Shown here in pieces: positions 49,955 to 57,535 of a stretch of DNA of 64,000 nt. The notes beneath the pieces are model-generated. The model did no database searches. It was not told the DNA's origin and saw only the letters and a program-made list of their open reading frames with translations. The stretch comes from JADJNY01 sp046349615 (GTDB lineage: Bacteria > Planctomycetota > UBA1135 > GCA-002686595): assembly GCA_046349615.1 (NCBI GenBank), contig JAXMBZ010000002.1, forward strand, positions 520,996 to 584,995, in the 5' to 3' direction. Numbering within the stretch: the first letter of the stretch is position 1; each line of letters opens with the position of its first letter. The translations under genes and the position numbers were made by a program.

Positions 49955-52900
49955 ATGAACAAGCTACGGCTGTCCCTGGGCCTGATGGGTGCTTCGGTCC
50001 TGCTCTTCCCCGCGTGCGGCGGCGGAGGCGGGAGTTCGACCGGCGGCGCCGGCTCCGCGATGGACATCGAGCAGGTGGCGAACGGCTTCGGCCAGCTCCT
50101 GCCTCACACGATCCGCAAGGTCGACGCGGCCGGAGCGCCGACACAGACGATCATCTCGATCCGCAAGGAGAGCGACTTCGTCACGAACGTCGTTCCCGGC
50201 AACCCGGTGCTCCCCACGCCGCAGTGGCCGACCAACGCGATCCTGCCGAACGGCGCGGACGGGAACCACTTCCTCTACGCCGAGTTCCGCCAGGAGCTCG
50301 ACATCGACAGCGTGCTCTCCGCGCTGCCGGGCGCGCAGGCCCAGTCCGGCCTCATCGGCTCGATCACGCTCGTCGCGCAGGATCCGAACACCGGCCAGAG
50401 CGAACCCGTGCCCTGCCGCGTCCTCGTCAACGGCTACACGTACGCCGGCACGCCCGCGGGCACGCCTCCGCTGCTCGAGCTCCAGCACTGGGTGCAGCTC
50501 GACACGAACGGCAACCCCGAGGCGCTCTCCGTCAGCGGCGGCACTCCCGGCGCGGGCTTCCCGGGCGTCGCGACCAACTTCCAGGGCGCCGCGAAGCTGA
50601 TCTCGCCGCGCACGATCTGCTTCATCGCGGACACGGACAACGACCTCTCGACGATCGAGAAGTTCCCGACCGGCCGCCAGATCAAGCTGCGCATCTCGAC
50701 CGCCGTCCGCGCCACGAACGGCAACTTCCTCCGCAACCCGGGCCTCGCGATGAGCACGGTCGGCGCCGACACGACGCGGCCCGAGGTCGCGACCACGCCG
50801 CCGCCGATCAACAGCCCCGTGATCACCCCGGGCCTCGGCGACACGGATATCGATCCCCTGACCGACATCCAGATCGAGTTCACCGAGCCGATCCAGCCGG
50901 TGTCGCTCGGCTCGATCAACAACGGACAGCCGCCGCTGCCGTCGGCCGCGGTCGGCGTCACGTTCGGCCCGTCGGCGTCGCTGGTGAACGTGCCCTTCTG
51001 GGTCATGCCGGTCAGCGTGTTCGACCTGTCGCGCTACCGCCTCATCCCCGCGTTCAACTTCCCGGGCCAGAGCCCGGTCGGCGTCTCGAACTGCGGCGAC
51101 TTCAACAACGTCACGATCACGGTCAACGGGGGCACGTTCCAAGACCTCGCCTCCCTGACGAACGTGCTCGGCGGCATGACGTTCTTCCGCACGGGCGACG
51201 GTCCCGGCCTCGTCAACGCGCCGGTGAACCCCGACACGATCTACCTCGGTCGCTCGGGCGCCGTGCCCGGCCTCTCGGTCGTCGACCTGAACGGCTTCGG
51301 CCAGTCGACCGGGAACCCGACCTTCGACTCGACCTACACGTCGTTCCCGCAGGGCAACTCGAACTTCCCGAACAACCCGAACGTCAAGCTCCAGGGCTCG
51401 ACGCTGATCCCGCCGCTCCAGCCCGGCACGTGCACGTTCAACGGCGGCTCGGCGGGCGTCTTCACGCTGACGCTCGACAGCGCGCTCAACAACCTGCTCG
51501 TGCGCGCCCCGCTGATCACCTCGATCGGCGACATGATGCTCGGGCACTCGCTCGACACGTCGTTCAACAACGGCCCCGCGCCGTTCGGCTGCCAGGCGGG
51601 CGGCGGCAACCTCTGCGCGGTCGACGGCAACAAGGTCATCAACCCCGCCGTCAACGGCAACACGATGCAGCCCGCGCTGCCCGGCCAGGTCAACGGCATC
51701 ATCGGGACCGGTGCGGAGAACCTGTGCTGCTGGGCTCCGCACCCCAACCCTCCGCCGCTGATCTTCCCGCCGATCTGCGTGTCGCCCTTCATCAACGGCC
51801 AGGAGCCGACCTCGATCGGCACGCCGGTGGCGAACCTGCTCGGCCCGGGCAACCCCTTCGGCGCGCCGCTCCAGGGCGTCCCGCCCTCCGGCCTCCTGAC
51901 GCCCGAGCAGAACTCGTACTTCCAGGGCCCGTCGCTCCCGGCGACCAACCCCGCGGCCTGCGCGCCCTACATGATCCGTCAGCAGGTCGGTCAGTACCTG
52001 TACCTGATCGACCGCGGCCGGCGTGAGATCGTCGTGCTCAACAGCAACCGCATGACGGTCATCGACCGCATCCAGACGTCGGATCCGACGACGCTCGCGA
52101 TGTCGCCGAACCTGAACCTGCTCGCGGTCGTGAACCAACTCGGCAACACGGTCAGCTTCATCGACATCGATCCGACGTCGGCGAGCTTCCACCAGGTGAT
52201 CCAGACGACGGCGGTCGGCTCGAGCCCGCGCGGCATCGCGTGGGATCCGGGCAACGAGGACATCCTCGTGGCCAACGAGCTCGACGGAAACGTCTCCGTG
52301 ATCTCGGCGCTCTCGCTGCAGGTCAGGAAGACGGTGAGCTCGCAGCTCTCGCAGCCGTTCGACGTCGCGATCACGCCGCGCCAGGTCGCCTGGGGCTTCA
52401 ACCGCAACGTCTACTTCGCCTACATCCTGAACCGCAACGGGCGCGTCGCGATCTACGAGTCGGGCCCGAACACGGTCAACGGTTGGGGCTACGACGACGT
52501 CATCGGCATCGCGACCCAGACGTTCCGCAACCCGAAGGCGATCCAGCCCGACCACGTCGACCTCCGTTCGGCGGTGTGGATCGCGCACGAAGGCCCGCTC
52601 GACCTGTCCAACAACCAGCCGGGCGCGTTCGGCACGGGCGCGGTCTCGAAGCTGGCGATCGTCTCCGGTCTGTCGGGCGCGCTGCCGCTCAACGTGCAGT
52701 CGCTCTTCACGCCGCAGTTCCGCGACATGTTCCTCGGCGTCACGGTCTCGACGGGCACCCCGACGATCTCGGGCGTCCCGGTCGACATCGCCTTCGACGA
52801 CATGCGCAGCCTGTCGGCACTCCCGAACTACACGACCTTCTTCAGCGCCGGCGCGCCGCAGCCCATCAACGGCAAGCAGCTCGTCCGTCAGCTCCCGAAC

Positions 52901-53095
52901 GGCGCGATCGCGAACAACAACGAGCCGCGCTACATGTTCGTCGCGGTGCCCAACCCGACCTCGGGCACGGGCGTCGTCGACGTGCTCCGCATCGACTCGG
53001 GCACGACGCGTCAGGACACGGACCCGTACACGGCGGGCACCCAGTCCGTCCCCGCGCCGAACGTGTCCGTGGTCATGGACTACTTCCGCCAGTAA
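49955..53095 (+). CDS. Large lipoprotein with YncE-like beta-propeller segments
   Basis: A 1046-residue surface protein. ATG 49955 begins MNKLRLSLGLMGASVLLF with lipobox FPAC (Cys about 21) and a following Gly run. The middle region (about 250-350) resembles bacterial Ig-like/SbsA domains (TDIDPLTDIQIEFTEPIQPV). From about 675 the sequence carries propeller-style repeats: YLYLIDRGRREIVVLNSNRMTVIDRI, AMSPNLNLLAVVNQLGNTVSFIDI, PRGIAWDPGNEDILVANELDGNVSVI, as in YncE-type proteins. The codons are less GC-extreme and richer in Asn than the neighbours. It is exported, with a role in surface binding inferred only. A hairpin terminator and tandem repeats follow. Confidence 0.8.
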   Translation: MNKLRLSLGLMGASVLLFPACGGGGGSSTGGAGSAMDIEQVANGFGQLLPHTIRKVDAAGAPTQTIISIRKESDFVTNVVPGNPVLPTPQWPTNAILPNGADGNHFLYAEFRQELDIDSVLSALPGAQAQSGLIGSITLVAQDPNTGQSEPVPCRVLVNGYTYAGTPAGTPPLLELQHWVQLDTNGNPEALSVSGGTPGAGFPGVATNFQGAAKLISPRTICFIADTDNDLSTIEKFPTGRQIKLRISTAVRATNGNFLRNPGLAMSTVGADTTRPEVATTPPPINSPVITPGLGDTDIDPLTDIQIEFTEPIQPVSLGSINNGQPPLPSAAVGVTFGPSASLVNVPFWVMPVSVFDLSRYRLIPAFNFPGQSPVGVSNCGDFNNVTITVNGGTFQDLASLTNVLGGMTFFRTGDGPGLVNAPVNPDTIYLGRSGAVPGLSVVDLNGFGQSTGNPTFDSTYTSFPQGNSNFPNNPNVKLQGSTLIPPLQPGTCTFNGGSAGVFTLTLDSALNNLLVRAPLITSIGDMMLGHSLDTSFNNGPAPFGCQAGGGNLCAVDGNKVINPAVNGNTMQPALPGQVNGIIGTGAENLCCWAPHPNPPPLIFPPICVSPFINGQEPTSIGTPVANLLGPGNPFGAPLQGVPPSGLLTPEQNSYFQGPSLPATNPAACAPYMIRQQVGQYLYLIDRGRREIVVLNSNRMTVIDRIQTSDPTTLAMSPNLNLLAVVNQLGNTVSFIDIDPTSASFHQVIQTTAVGSSPRGIAWDPGNEDILVANELDGNVSVISALSLQVRKTVSSQLSQPFDVAITPRQVAWGFNRNVYFAYILNRNGRVAIYESGPNTVNGWGYDDVIGIATQTFRNPKAIQPDHVDLRSAVWIAHEGPLDLSNNQPGAFGTGAVSKLAIVSGLSGALPLNVQSLFTPQFRDMFLGVTVSTGTPTISGVPVDIAFDDMRSLSALPNYTTFFSAGAPQPINGKQLVRQLPNGAIANNNEPRYMFVAVPNPTSGTGVVDVLRIDSGTTRQDTDPYTAGTQSVPAPNVSVVMDYFRQ

Positions 53096-53118
53096 CCCGG
53101 AACCGAGTCCCGGACTCA

Positions 53119-53152
53119 CGCGGCGCGCGGCCTTCCGCGCGCCGCGCTCGTT
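53119..53152 (+). terminator. Hairpin after the large lipoprotein gene
   Basis: GCGGCGCGCGG pairs perfectly with CCGCGCGCCGC around CCTT, then GCTCGTTTC. The T-run is short, so Rho assistance is possible. Confidence 0.6.
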
Positions 53153-53226
53153 TCAGCGGCGCCCGCGCACCGCGCTCGTTTCGGCGGCGCGCGCGCGGCG
53201 CGCTCGTTTCAGCGGGGCGCGCGCGC
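53143..53226. repeat. Three-copy 28-base tandem repeat
   Basis: Units 53143-53170, 53171-53198 and 53199-53226 each start CGCGCTCGTTTC and continue with GC-rich arms. They overlap the 3' part of the hairpin, so each copy may form a terminator-like element. Confidence 0.85.
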
Positions 53227-53263
53227 GTGGCGCGCCGTGATCGCCAGAGCCGCTGCGCGCGAG

Positions 53264-53269
53264 TAGAAT
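53264..53269 (+). promoter_or_regulatory. -10-like box TAGAAT upstream of menG
   Basis: TAGAATCTCGCG ends 23 bases before ATG 53293. Confidence 0.5.
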
Positions 53270-53292
53270 CTCGCGCCCCTCGAGTCGACTCC

Positions 53293-53982
53293 ATGGCCGA
53301 ACCCCGTCAGGTCCGCGCGATGTTCGCCCGCATCGCGACGAGCTACGACCTCCTGAACCGGGTGCTCTCCCTCGGCATCGACCAGCGCTGGCGCAAGGCG
53401 ATGCTCGCCGCGGCGGGGGACGTGCACGGCCGGGTCGTCGTCGATGCGTGCTGCGGCACGGGCGACGTCGCCTTCGCCTTCGAGCGCGCCGGCGCGCACG
53501 TCGTCGGCGTCGACTTCACGCCCGAGATGCTGCGCCGCGCCGAGCGGAAGAAGGGCGCGCGGGTCCCCGCGACCGTCTTCGCGCACGGCGACGCGCTCGC
53601 GCTACCGGTGAAGAGCGCGTCCGCGGACCTCTGCACGAACGCGTTCGGCATCCGCAACGTGCAGGACCGCCGTCAGGGCCTGCGCGAGATGCGGCGCGTG
53701 CTCCGTCCCGGCGGCCGCGTCGTGATCCTCGAGTTCACGATGCCGCCCGGCGCGATCCTCGGCGCGCTCTACCGCTTCTACTTCACGCGCGTGCTGCCGT
53801 TCGTCGGGAGGCTCGTGTCGAAGGACGCCGACGCGTACTCGTACCTGCCGCGCACCGTGCTCGCGTGGCCGTCGCCGCAGGAATTCCAGCGCGAGATGGA
53901 GCTCGAGGGCCTTGTCGACTGCGGGCACCGCCTGCTCACGCGCGGCATCGCGTGTCTGCACTGGGGTCGCGTGCCGGCGTGA
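53293..53982 (+). CDS. menG: Demethylmenaquinone methyltransferase (UbiE/MenG type)
   Basis: A 229-residue SAM-dependent C-methyltransferase, the last step of menaquinone synthesis. It starts MAEPRQVRAMFARIATSYDLLNRVLSLGIDQRWR, the family's N-terminal signature (split here). Motif I is VVDACCGTGDVAF, with TNAFGIRNVQDRRQGLREMRRVLRPGG and the UbiE C-terminal YSYLPRTV pattern. It is the first of an overlapping operon: its stop TGA overlaps the next GTG (GTGA). Downstream ubiX and mqnP-like genes indicate menaquinone rather than ubiquinone. Confidence 0.95.
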   Translation: MAEPRQVRAMFARIATSYDLLNRVLSLGIDQRWRKAMLAAAGDVHGRVVVDACCGTGDVAFAFERAGAHVVGVDFTPEMLRRAERKKGARVPATVFAHGDALALPVKSASADLCTNAFGIRNVQDRRQGLREMRRVLRPGGRVVILEFTMPPGAILGALYRFYFTRVLPFVGRLVSKDADAYSYLPRTVLAWPSPQEFQREMELEGLVDCGHRLLTRGIACLHWGRVPA

Positions 53983-54791
53983 GCGCGCGCGCGAAGGCCG
54001 TCGCGGCGGAGGAGCTCCCCGCGGACGCGCCGTCGATCGACGGCCGCGGCATCGCGATGGGTTTCCTCGCGATGCTGCCGCTCTTCGTCGCGTACGAGGT
54101 CGCGCTCGCGCCGACGGGCGGGAGCGCGCGCAACCTCGGCGAGGTCGTGCTCTCGCTCCCGTTCACGCCCTTCGGCGCGCATGCGGACCTCGCGCGGCGC
54201 GTCGCGCTCGGCCTCCTCGCGTTCGCCGCGGCGTGGCGCTGCTTCCACGTCGAGCTCGGCCTCGGTCCGCGCGTCCTGCGCATCGCCCTCGAGGGGCTGC
54301 TCGCGGCCGCGCTGCTCGGCCCCGCGCTGCTCGTGCTGCTCTCGCTCGTCGGCGGGCTCGACGCGCTCCGGGGCGTGCAGCTGCCGAGCGCGCCCGACGG
54401 CCCCGGACTCGCGAGCGCGGCGTTGCTCGCGGGCGGCGCGGCGTGGGAGGAGGTGCTCTTCCGTCTCGGCTTGCAGAGCCTCCTCTTCCTCGTGTTCCGG
54501 CGCGCGTTCGTGTTCTGGCTCGGCGCCGAGGAAGCCGCGCGCTGGGCGGCGGAAGGCGCGGCGCTCCTCCTCGCGAGCCTCGTGTTCGCCGCCGCGCACC
54601 TCGCGGTCTTCACCCAAGTGCTCGGGCCCGGCGGGGAGCCGTTCCACGCGGGCGTCTTCCCCTGGCGCGTCCTCGCGGGCATCCTGCTCGCGCTGCTCTT
54701 CCGCTTCCGCGGCCCCGGCGTCGCGGCGTGGACGCATGCGTTCTTCAACCTGGCGCTCTCGATCGGCGCCGGCCCCGGAGTGTTCCTGTGA
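53979..54791 (+). CDS. CPBP-family intramembrane metalloprotease (Rce1/Abi-like)
   Basis: A 270-residue polytopic membrane protein from GTG 53979, overlapping menG (GTGA). The CPBP motifs are visible: E157-E158-x3-R162 in AWEEVLFR, H207 in VFAAAHLAV, and H253 with N257 in WTHAFFNLAL, which together form the metal site. Six to seven hydrophobic segments surround them. Family members remove C-terminal tails of prenylated proteins or act in bacteriocin self-immunity and signalling. The quinone operon context is unusual. The stop overlaps ubiX (GTGA). Confidence 0.85.
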   Translation: MSARAKAVAAEELPADAPSIDGRGIAMGFLAMLPLFVAYEVALAPTGGSARNLGEVVLSLPFTPFGAHADLARRVALGLLAFAAAWRCFHVELGLGPRVLRIALEGLLAAALLGPALLVLLSLVGGLDALRGVQLPSAPDGPGLASAALLAGGAAWEEVLFRLGLQSLLFLVFRRAFVFWLGAEEAARWAAEGAALLLASLVFAAAHLAVFTQVLGPGGEPFHAGVFPWRVLAGILLALLFRFRGPGVAAWTHAFFNLALSIGAGPGVFL

Positions 54792-55483
54792 CGCGCTTCT
54801 TCGTCGGCCTCACCGGTGCGAGCGGGCACGCGTACGCGCGCGCGCTCGTGTGCGCGCTCGTCGACGCGGGGCACGAGGTCGACCTCTCGGTCACCGACGC
54901 CGGCGCGAAGGTGCTGCGTCACGAGCTCGGCGTCGAGGCCGGCGCGAAGGGCGAGCTCCTCGCGCAGAACCTCGCCGCGTTCGCGGGCGCGGAGCGTGTG
55001 CGCGCGCTGCGCGCGTTCTCGAGCGACGCGATCGAGGCGCCGCCGTCGTCGGGCACCGCGCTCACCGGCGGCGTGATCCTCTGCCCGTGCAGCATGGGCA
55101 CGCTCTCGCGCGTGTCGATCGGCTTCAGCTCGAACCTCGTCGAGCGCGCGGCGGACGTCGCGCTCAAGGAGGGGCGCAAGCTCGTGATCGTGCCGCGCGA
55201 GACGCCGCTCTCGATCGTGCACCTCGAGAACCTGCTGCGCATCGCGCGCCTCGGCGCGACGGTCCTGCCCGCGATGCCGGGCTTCTACCATCGGCCGAGC
55301 ACCGTCGACGACCTCGTGAACCACGTCGTCGGCAAAGTGCTGGACCGCCTCGGCGTCGAGCACCGCGTGTCCGCGCGCTGGAAGGGGCTCGCGCCCGCCG
55401 CGGAGGACGCGGGCGTGCCGCGGCCCGCGGACCTCGACGACGACGCGCGCGGACGCGCTCCGCGCGGCGGGGGAGCGAGCTGA
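54788..55483 (+). CDS. ubiX: UbiX-type flavin prenyltransferase
   Basis: A 231-residue enzyme that makes prenylated FMN, the cofactor of UbiD-type decarboxylases. GTG 54788 overlaps the CPBP stop. It begins VTRFFVGLTGASGHAYARAL with the FMN glycine loop. The middle has LCPCSMGTLSRVSIGFSSNLVERAADVALKEGRKLV (split), PRETPLSIVHLENLLRIARLG and PAMPGFYHRPSTVDDLVNHVVGKVLD, the conserved FMN/prenyl-phosphate sites. In futalosine-type menaquinone synthesis UbiX supports the decarboxylase before or after prenylation. No ubiD is in the window. mqnP starts one base after the stop. Confidence 0.95.
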   Translation: MTRFFVGLTGASGHAYARALVCALVDAGHEVDLSVTDAGAKVLRHELGVEAGAKGELLAQNLAAFAGAERVRALRAFSSDAIEAPPSSGTALTGGVILCPCSMGTLSRVSIGFSSNLVERAADVALKEGRKLVIVPRETPLSIVHLENLLRIARLGATVLPAMPGFYHRPSTVDDLVNHVVGKVLDRLGVEHRVSARWKGLAPAAEDAGVPRPADLDDDARGRAPRGGGAS

Positions 55484-55484
55484 G

Positions 55485-56357
55485 ATGGCGAACGTCGCGC
55501 ACTACCTCTCGCTCGTGCGGTTCAGCCACTCGGTGTTCGCGCTGCCGTTCGCGCTGCAGGGCGCGTGGCTCGCGGCGCGCGGCCGGCCCGCGTGGGCGAC
55601 GCTCGCGTGGATCGTCGCGTGCGCCGTCGCGGCGCGGACGAGCGCGATGGGCTTCAACCGCCTCGTCGACGCCGACGTCGACGCGGAGAACCCGCGCACG
55701 CAGAAGCGCGAGCTCCCGAGCGGCGTGCTCGCGAAGCGCGCCGTCGTGCTGCTCGTCGCGCTCTCGGCCGCGGCGTTCGTGCTCGCGGCGTTCCAGCTCA
55801 ACGCGCTCTGCGGCTGGCTCTCGCTGCCCGTGCTCGTCGTGCTGTTCGCGTACAGCGCGTTCAAGCGCTTCAGTTGGACGGCGCACCTCGTGCTCGGGCT
55901 CGCGCTCGGGCTCGCGCCGCCGGCGGCGTGGCTCGCGGTGCGCGGCGAGATCACGCGCGACGCGGCGCCGGTGCTCGTGCTCGCGTTCGCGGTGCTCACG
56001 TGGGTCGCGGGTTTCGACTTGATCTACGCGTGCCAGGACGCGGAGTTCGACCGCCGCGCGGGGCTGCACTCGATCCCGGCGCGCTTCGGGATCGCCCGCG
56101 CGCTGCGCGTCTCCGCGCTCCTGCACGTCGCGACGGTCGGGGCGCTCGCGGCGGTCGGCTGGCTCGCGGGGCTGGGATTCGTGTGGTGGGGCGCGGTCCT
56201 CGTGGCGGCGCTCCTGCTCGTGTGGGAACATCGGCTCGTGGCGCCCGACGACCTCTCCCGCGTGGACGCGGCCTTCTTCACGATCAACGGTTGGATCGGC
56301 GTCGGGCTCTTCGTCGGGCTCGCGCTCGACCTCTGGCTCGCCGGAGGTCGGAGCTGA
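55485..56357 (+). CDS. UbiA-family prenyltransferase (MqnP-like)
   Basis: A 290-residue membrane prenyltransferase that attaches the polyprenyl tail to the aromatic head group. The two Asp-rich motifs are N58-R-x-x-D62-x3-D66 (NRLVDADVDAENPRT) and DLIYACQDAEFD (about 173-184). About eight membrane helices fill the rest. In UbiE/UbiX company the substrate is most likely the futalosine-derived naphthoate (MqnP) rather than MenA's DHNA or UbiA's 4-hydroxybenzoate, but this is context inference. The stop TGA shares bases with the holA start (TGATG). Confidence 0.9.
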   Translation: MANVAHYLSLVRFSHSVFALPFALQGAWLAARGRPAWATLAWIVACAVAARTSAMGFNRLVDADVDAENPRTQKRELPSGVLAKRAVVLLVALSAAAFVLAAFQLNALCGWLSLPVLVVLFAYSAFKRFSWTAHLVLGLALGLAPPAAWLAVRGEITRDAAPVLVLAFAVLTWVAGFDLIYACQDAEFDRRAGLHSIPARFGIARALRVSALLHVATVGALAAVGWLAGLGFVWWGAVLVAALLLVWEHRLVAPDDLSRVDAAFFTINGWIGVGLFVGLALDLWLAGGRS

Positions 56358-57523
56358 TGGCCGCGCGTTCGAAGGGCGAAGCGTCGCCGTCCGACCAACT
56401 GATCGCGCTCGAACGCGCGCTCGGCGAGCCGGAGCTCCCGCGCGCGTTCCTCGTGCGCGGCGAGGAGCGTTGGTTCCGAGATCGCGCCGTCGAGAAGCTC
56501 GCGGCGGCTGCGCGCGCGCGTTCGCTCGAGCTCGCGCGCTACGACGGCGCGGACCCCGACGTGCGCGTCGGCTCCTTGTGCGACGACCTGGGCGCGCCGC
56601 CGATGTTCTCCGGCGCGCGCGCGATCGTCGTGCGCAACGCGAGCGCGCTGATCGAGAAGAAGGGCGGCGCGGACTCGCCGTTCCAGCGCGCGGCGCTCGC
56701 GTTCGTGCGCGACACGAAGGTGCCGGGCGTGCTCGTGCTCGAGGCGGAGTCGTTGCGCGCCGACTCGGTGCTCGCGAAGGCCGTCGCGGCCGCGGGCGGG
56801 CCCGTGCTCTCGCTGCGTCGGCTCTGGGATTCGCCGCCGCCGTGGGATCCCGACCCGCGCAAGTCGGAGCTCGTCGCGTGGCTCGCTGCGCGCGCGCGGG
56901 AGCGCGGCATCCCGCTCAAGCCCGACGAAGCGCTCTACGTCGCCGCGGCCGTCGGCAACGACCTGTACGCGCTCGACGCGGCGCTCGATCGACTGCTCCA
57001 GCGCGGCTCGAAGGGCGTGCGCGAACTCGTCGGGTGGACGAGCGCGGCCTCGCCGTTCCAGATCGCCGAGGACGCGCTGCGCGGCGACGCGCCGAAGGCG
57101 ATCGCGGGGCTCGAAGCGCTGTTCCGCAGCGGCTTCCAGGAGAAGGACGGCTCGCGCGAGCTCGACCGCGGCGCGCTGCTCCCGGTGCTCTTCGGCAGCC
57201 TGCGCTCGAAGCTGCGGCCGACGCTCGCGGGCGCGCTCGTGCTCGAGCGCGGCGGCGATCTCGCCGCGGCCGCGGAGGCGGCGGGGATCTCGCCGCAGCC
57301 CCGCGCGCGGTCCGAGTTCGAGGCCCGCGTCCGCGCGCGCACGGCGCGCGAGTGGCGCGCGATGCTCGGCGACCTCGCGGAGCTCGAACGCCGGAGCCGC
57401 TCGGGTGCCACGGTCGACGGGAACGACCTCGCGGCGCTCGCGCTGCGCTGGGCGCGCAAGGCGCCGCCGCGGACGGCGCCCGGGGCCTCGTTCGGCGGCC
57501 CGCGCGCGGGCGCGCCGCGCTAG
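56357..57523 (+). CDS. holA: DNA polymerase III delta subunit
   Basis: A 388-residue clamp-loader subunit that opens the beta clamp. ATG 56357 overlaps the mqnP stop and has GGAGG upstream. The delta-family opening LPRAFLVRGEERWFRDRAVEKLA, MFSGARAIVVRNAS and the later ELVAWLAARARERGIPLKPDEALYVAAAVGNDLYALDAALDRLL (split) are present. The C-terminal collar domain is divergent as usual. Its stop TAG is the first three bases of a TAGAAT box for mutL. Confidence 0.9.
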   Translation: MAARSKGEASPSDQLIALERALGEPELPRAFLVRGEERWFRDRAVEKLAAAARARSLELARYDGADPDVRVGSLCDDLGAPPMFSGARAIVVRNASALIEKKGGADSPFQRAALAFVRDTKVPGVLVLEAESLRADSVLAKAVAAAGGPVLSLRRLWDSPPPWDPDPRKSELVAWLAARARERGIPLKPDEALYVAAAVGNDLYALDAALDRLLQRGSKGVRELVGWTSAASPFQIAEDALRGDAPKAIAGLEALFRSGFQEKDGSRELDRGALLPVLFGSLRSKLRPTLAGALVLERGGDLAAAAEAAGISPQPRARSEFEARVRARTAREWRAMLGDLAELERRSRSGATVDGNDLAALALRWARKAPPRTAPGASFGGPRAGAPR

Positions 57524-57526
57524 AAT
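57521..57526 (+). promoter_or_regulatory. -10-like box TAGAAT upstream of mutL
   Basis: TAGAATCCCGCG overlaps the holA stop codon TAG and ends 9 bases before ATG 57536. Confidence 0.5.
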
Positions 57527-57535
57527 CCCGCGCCG

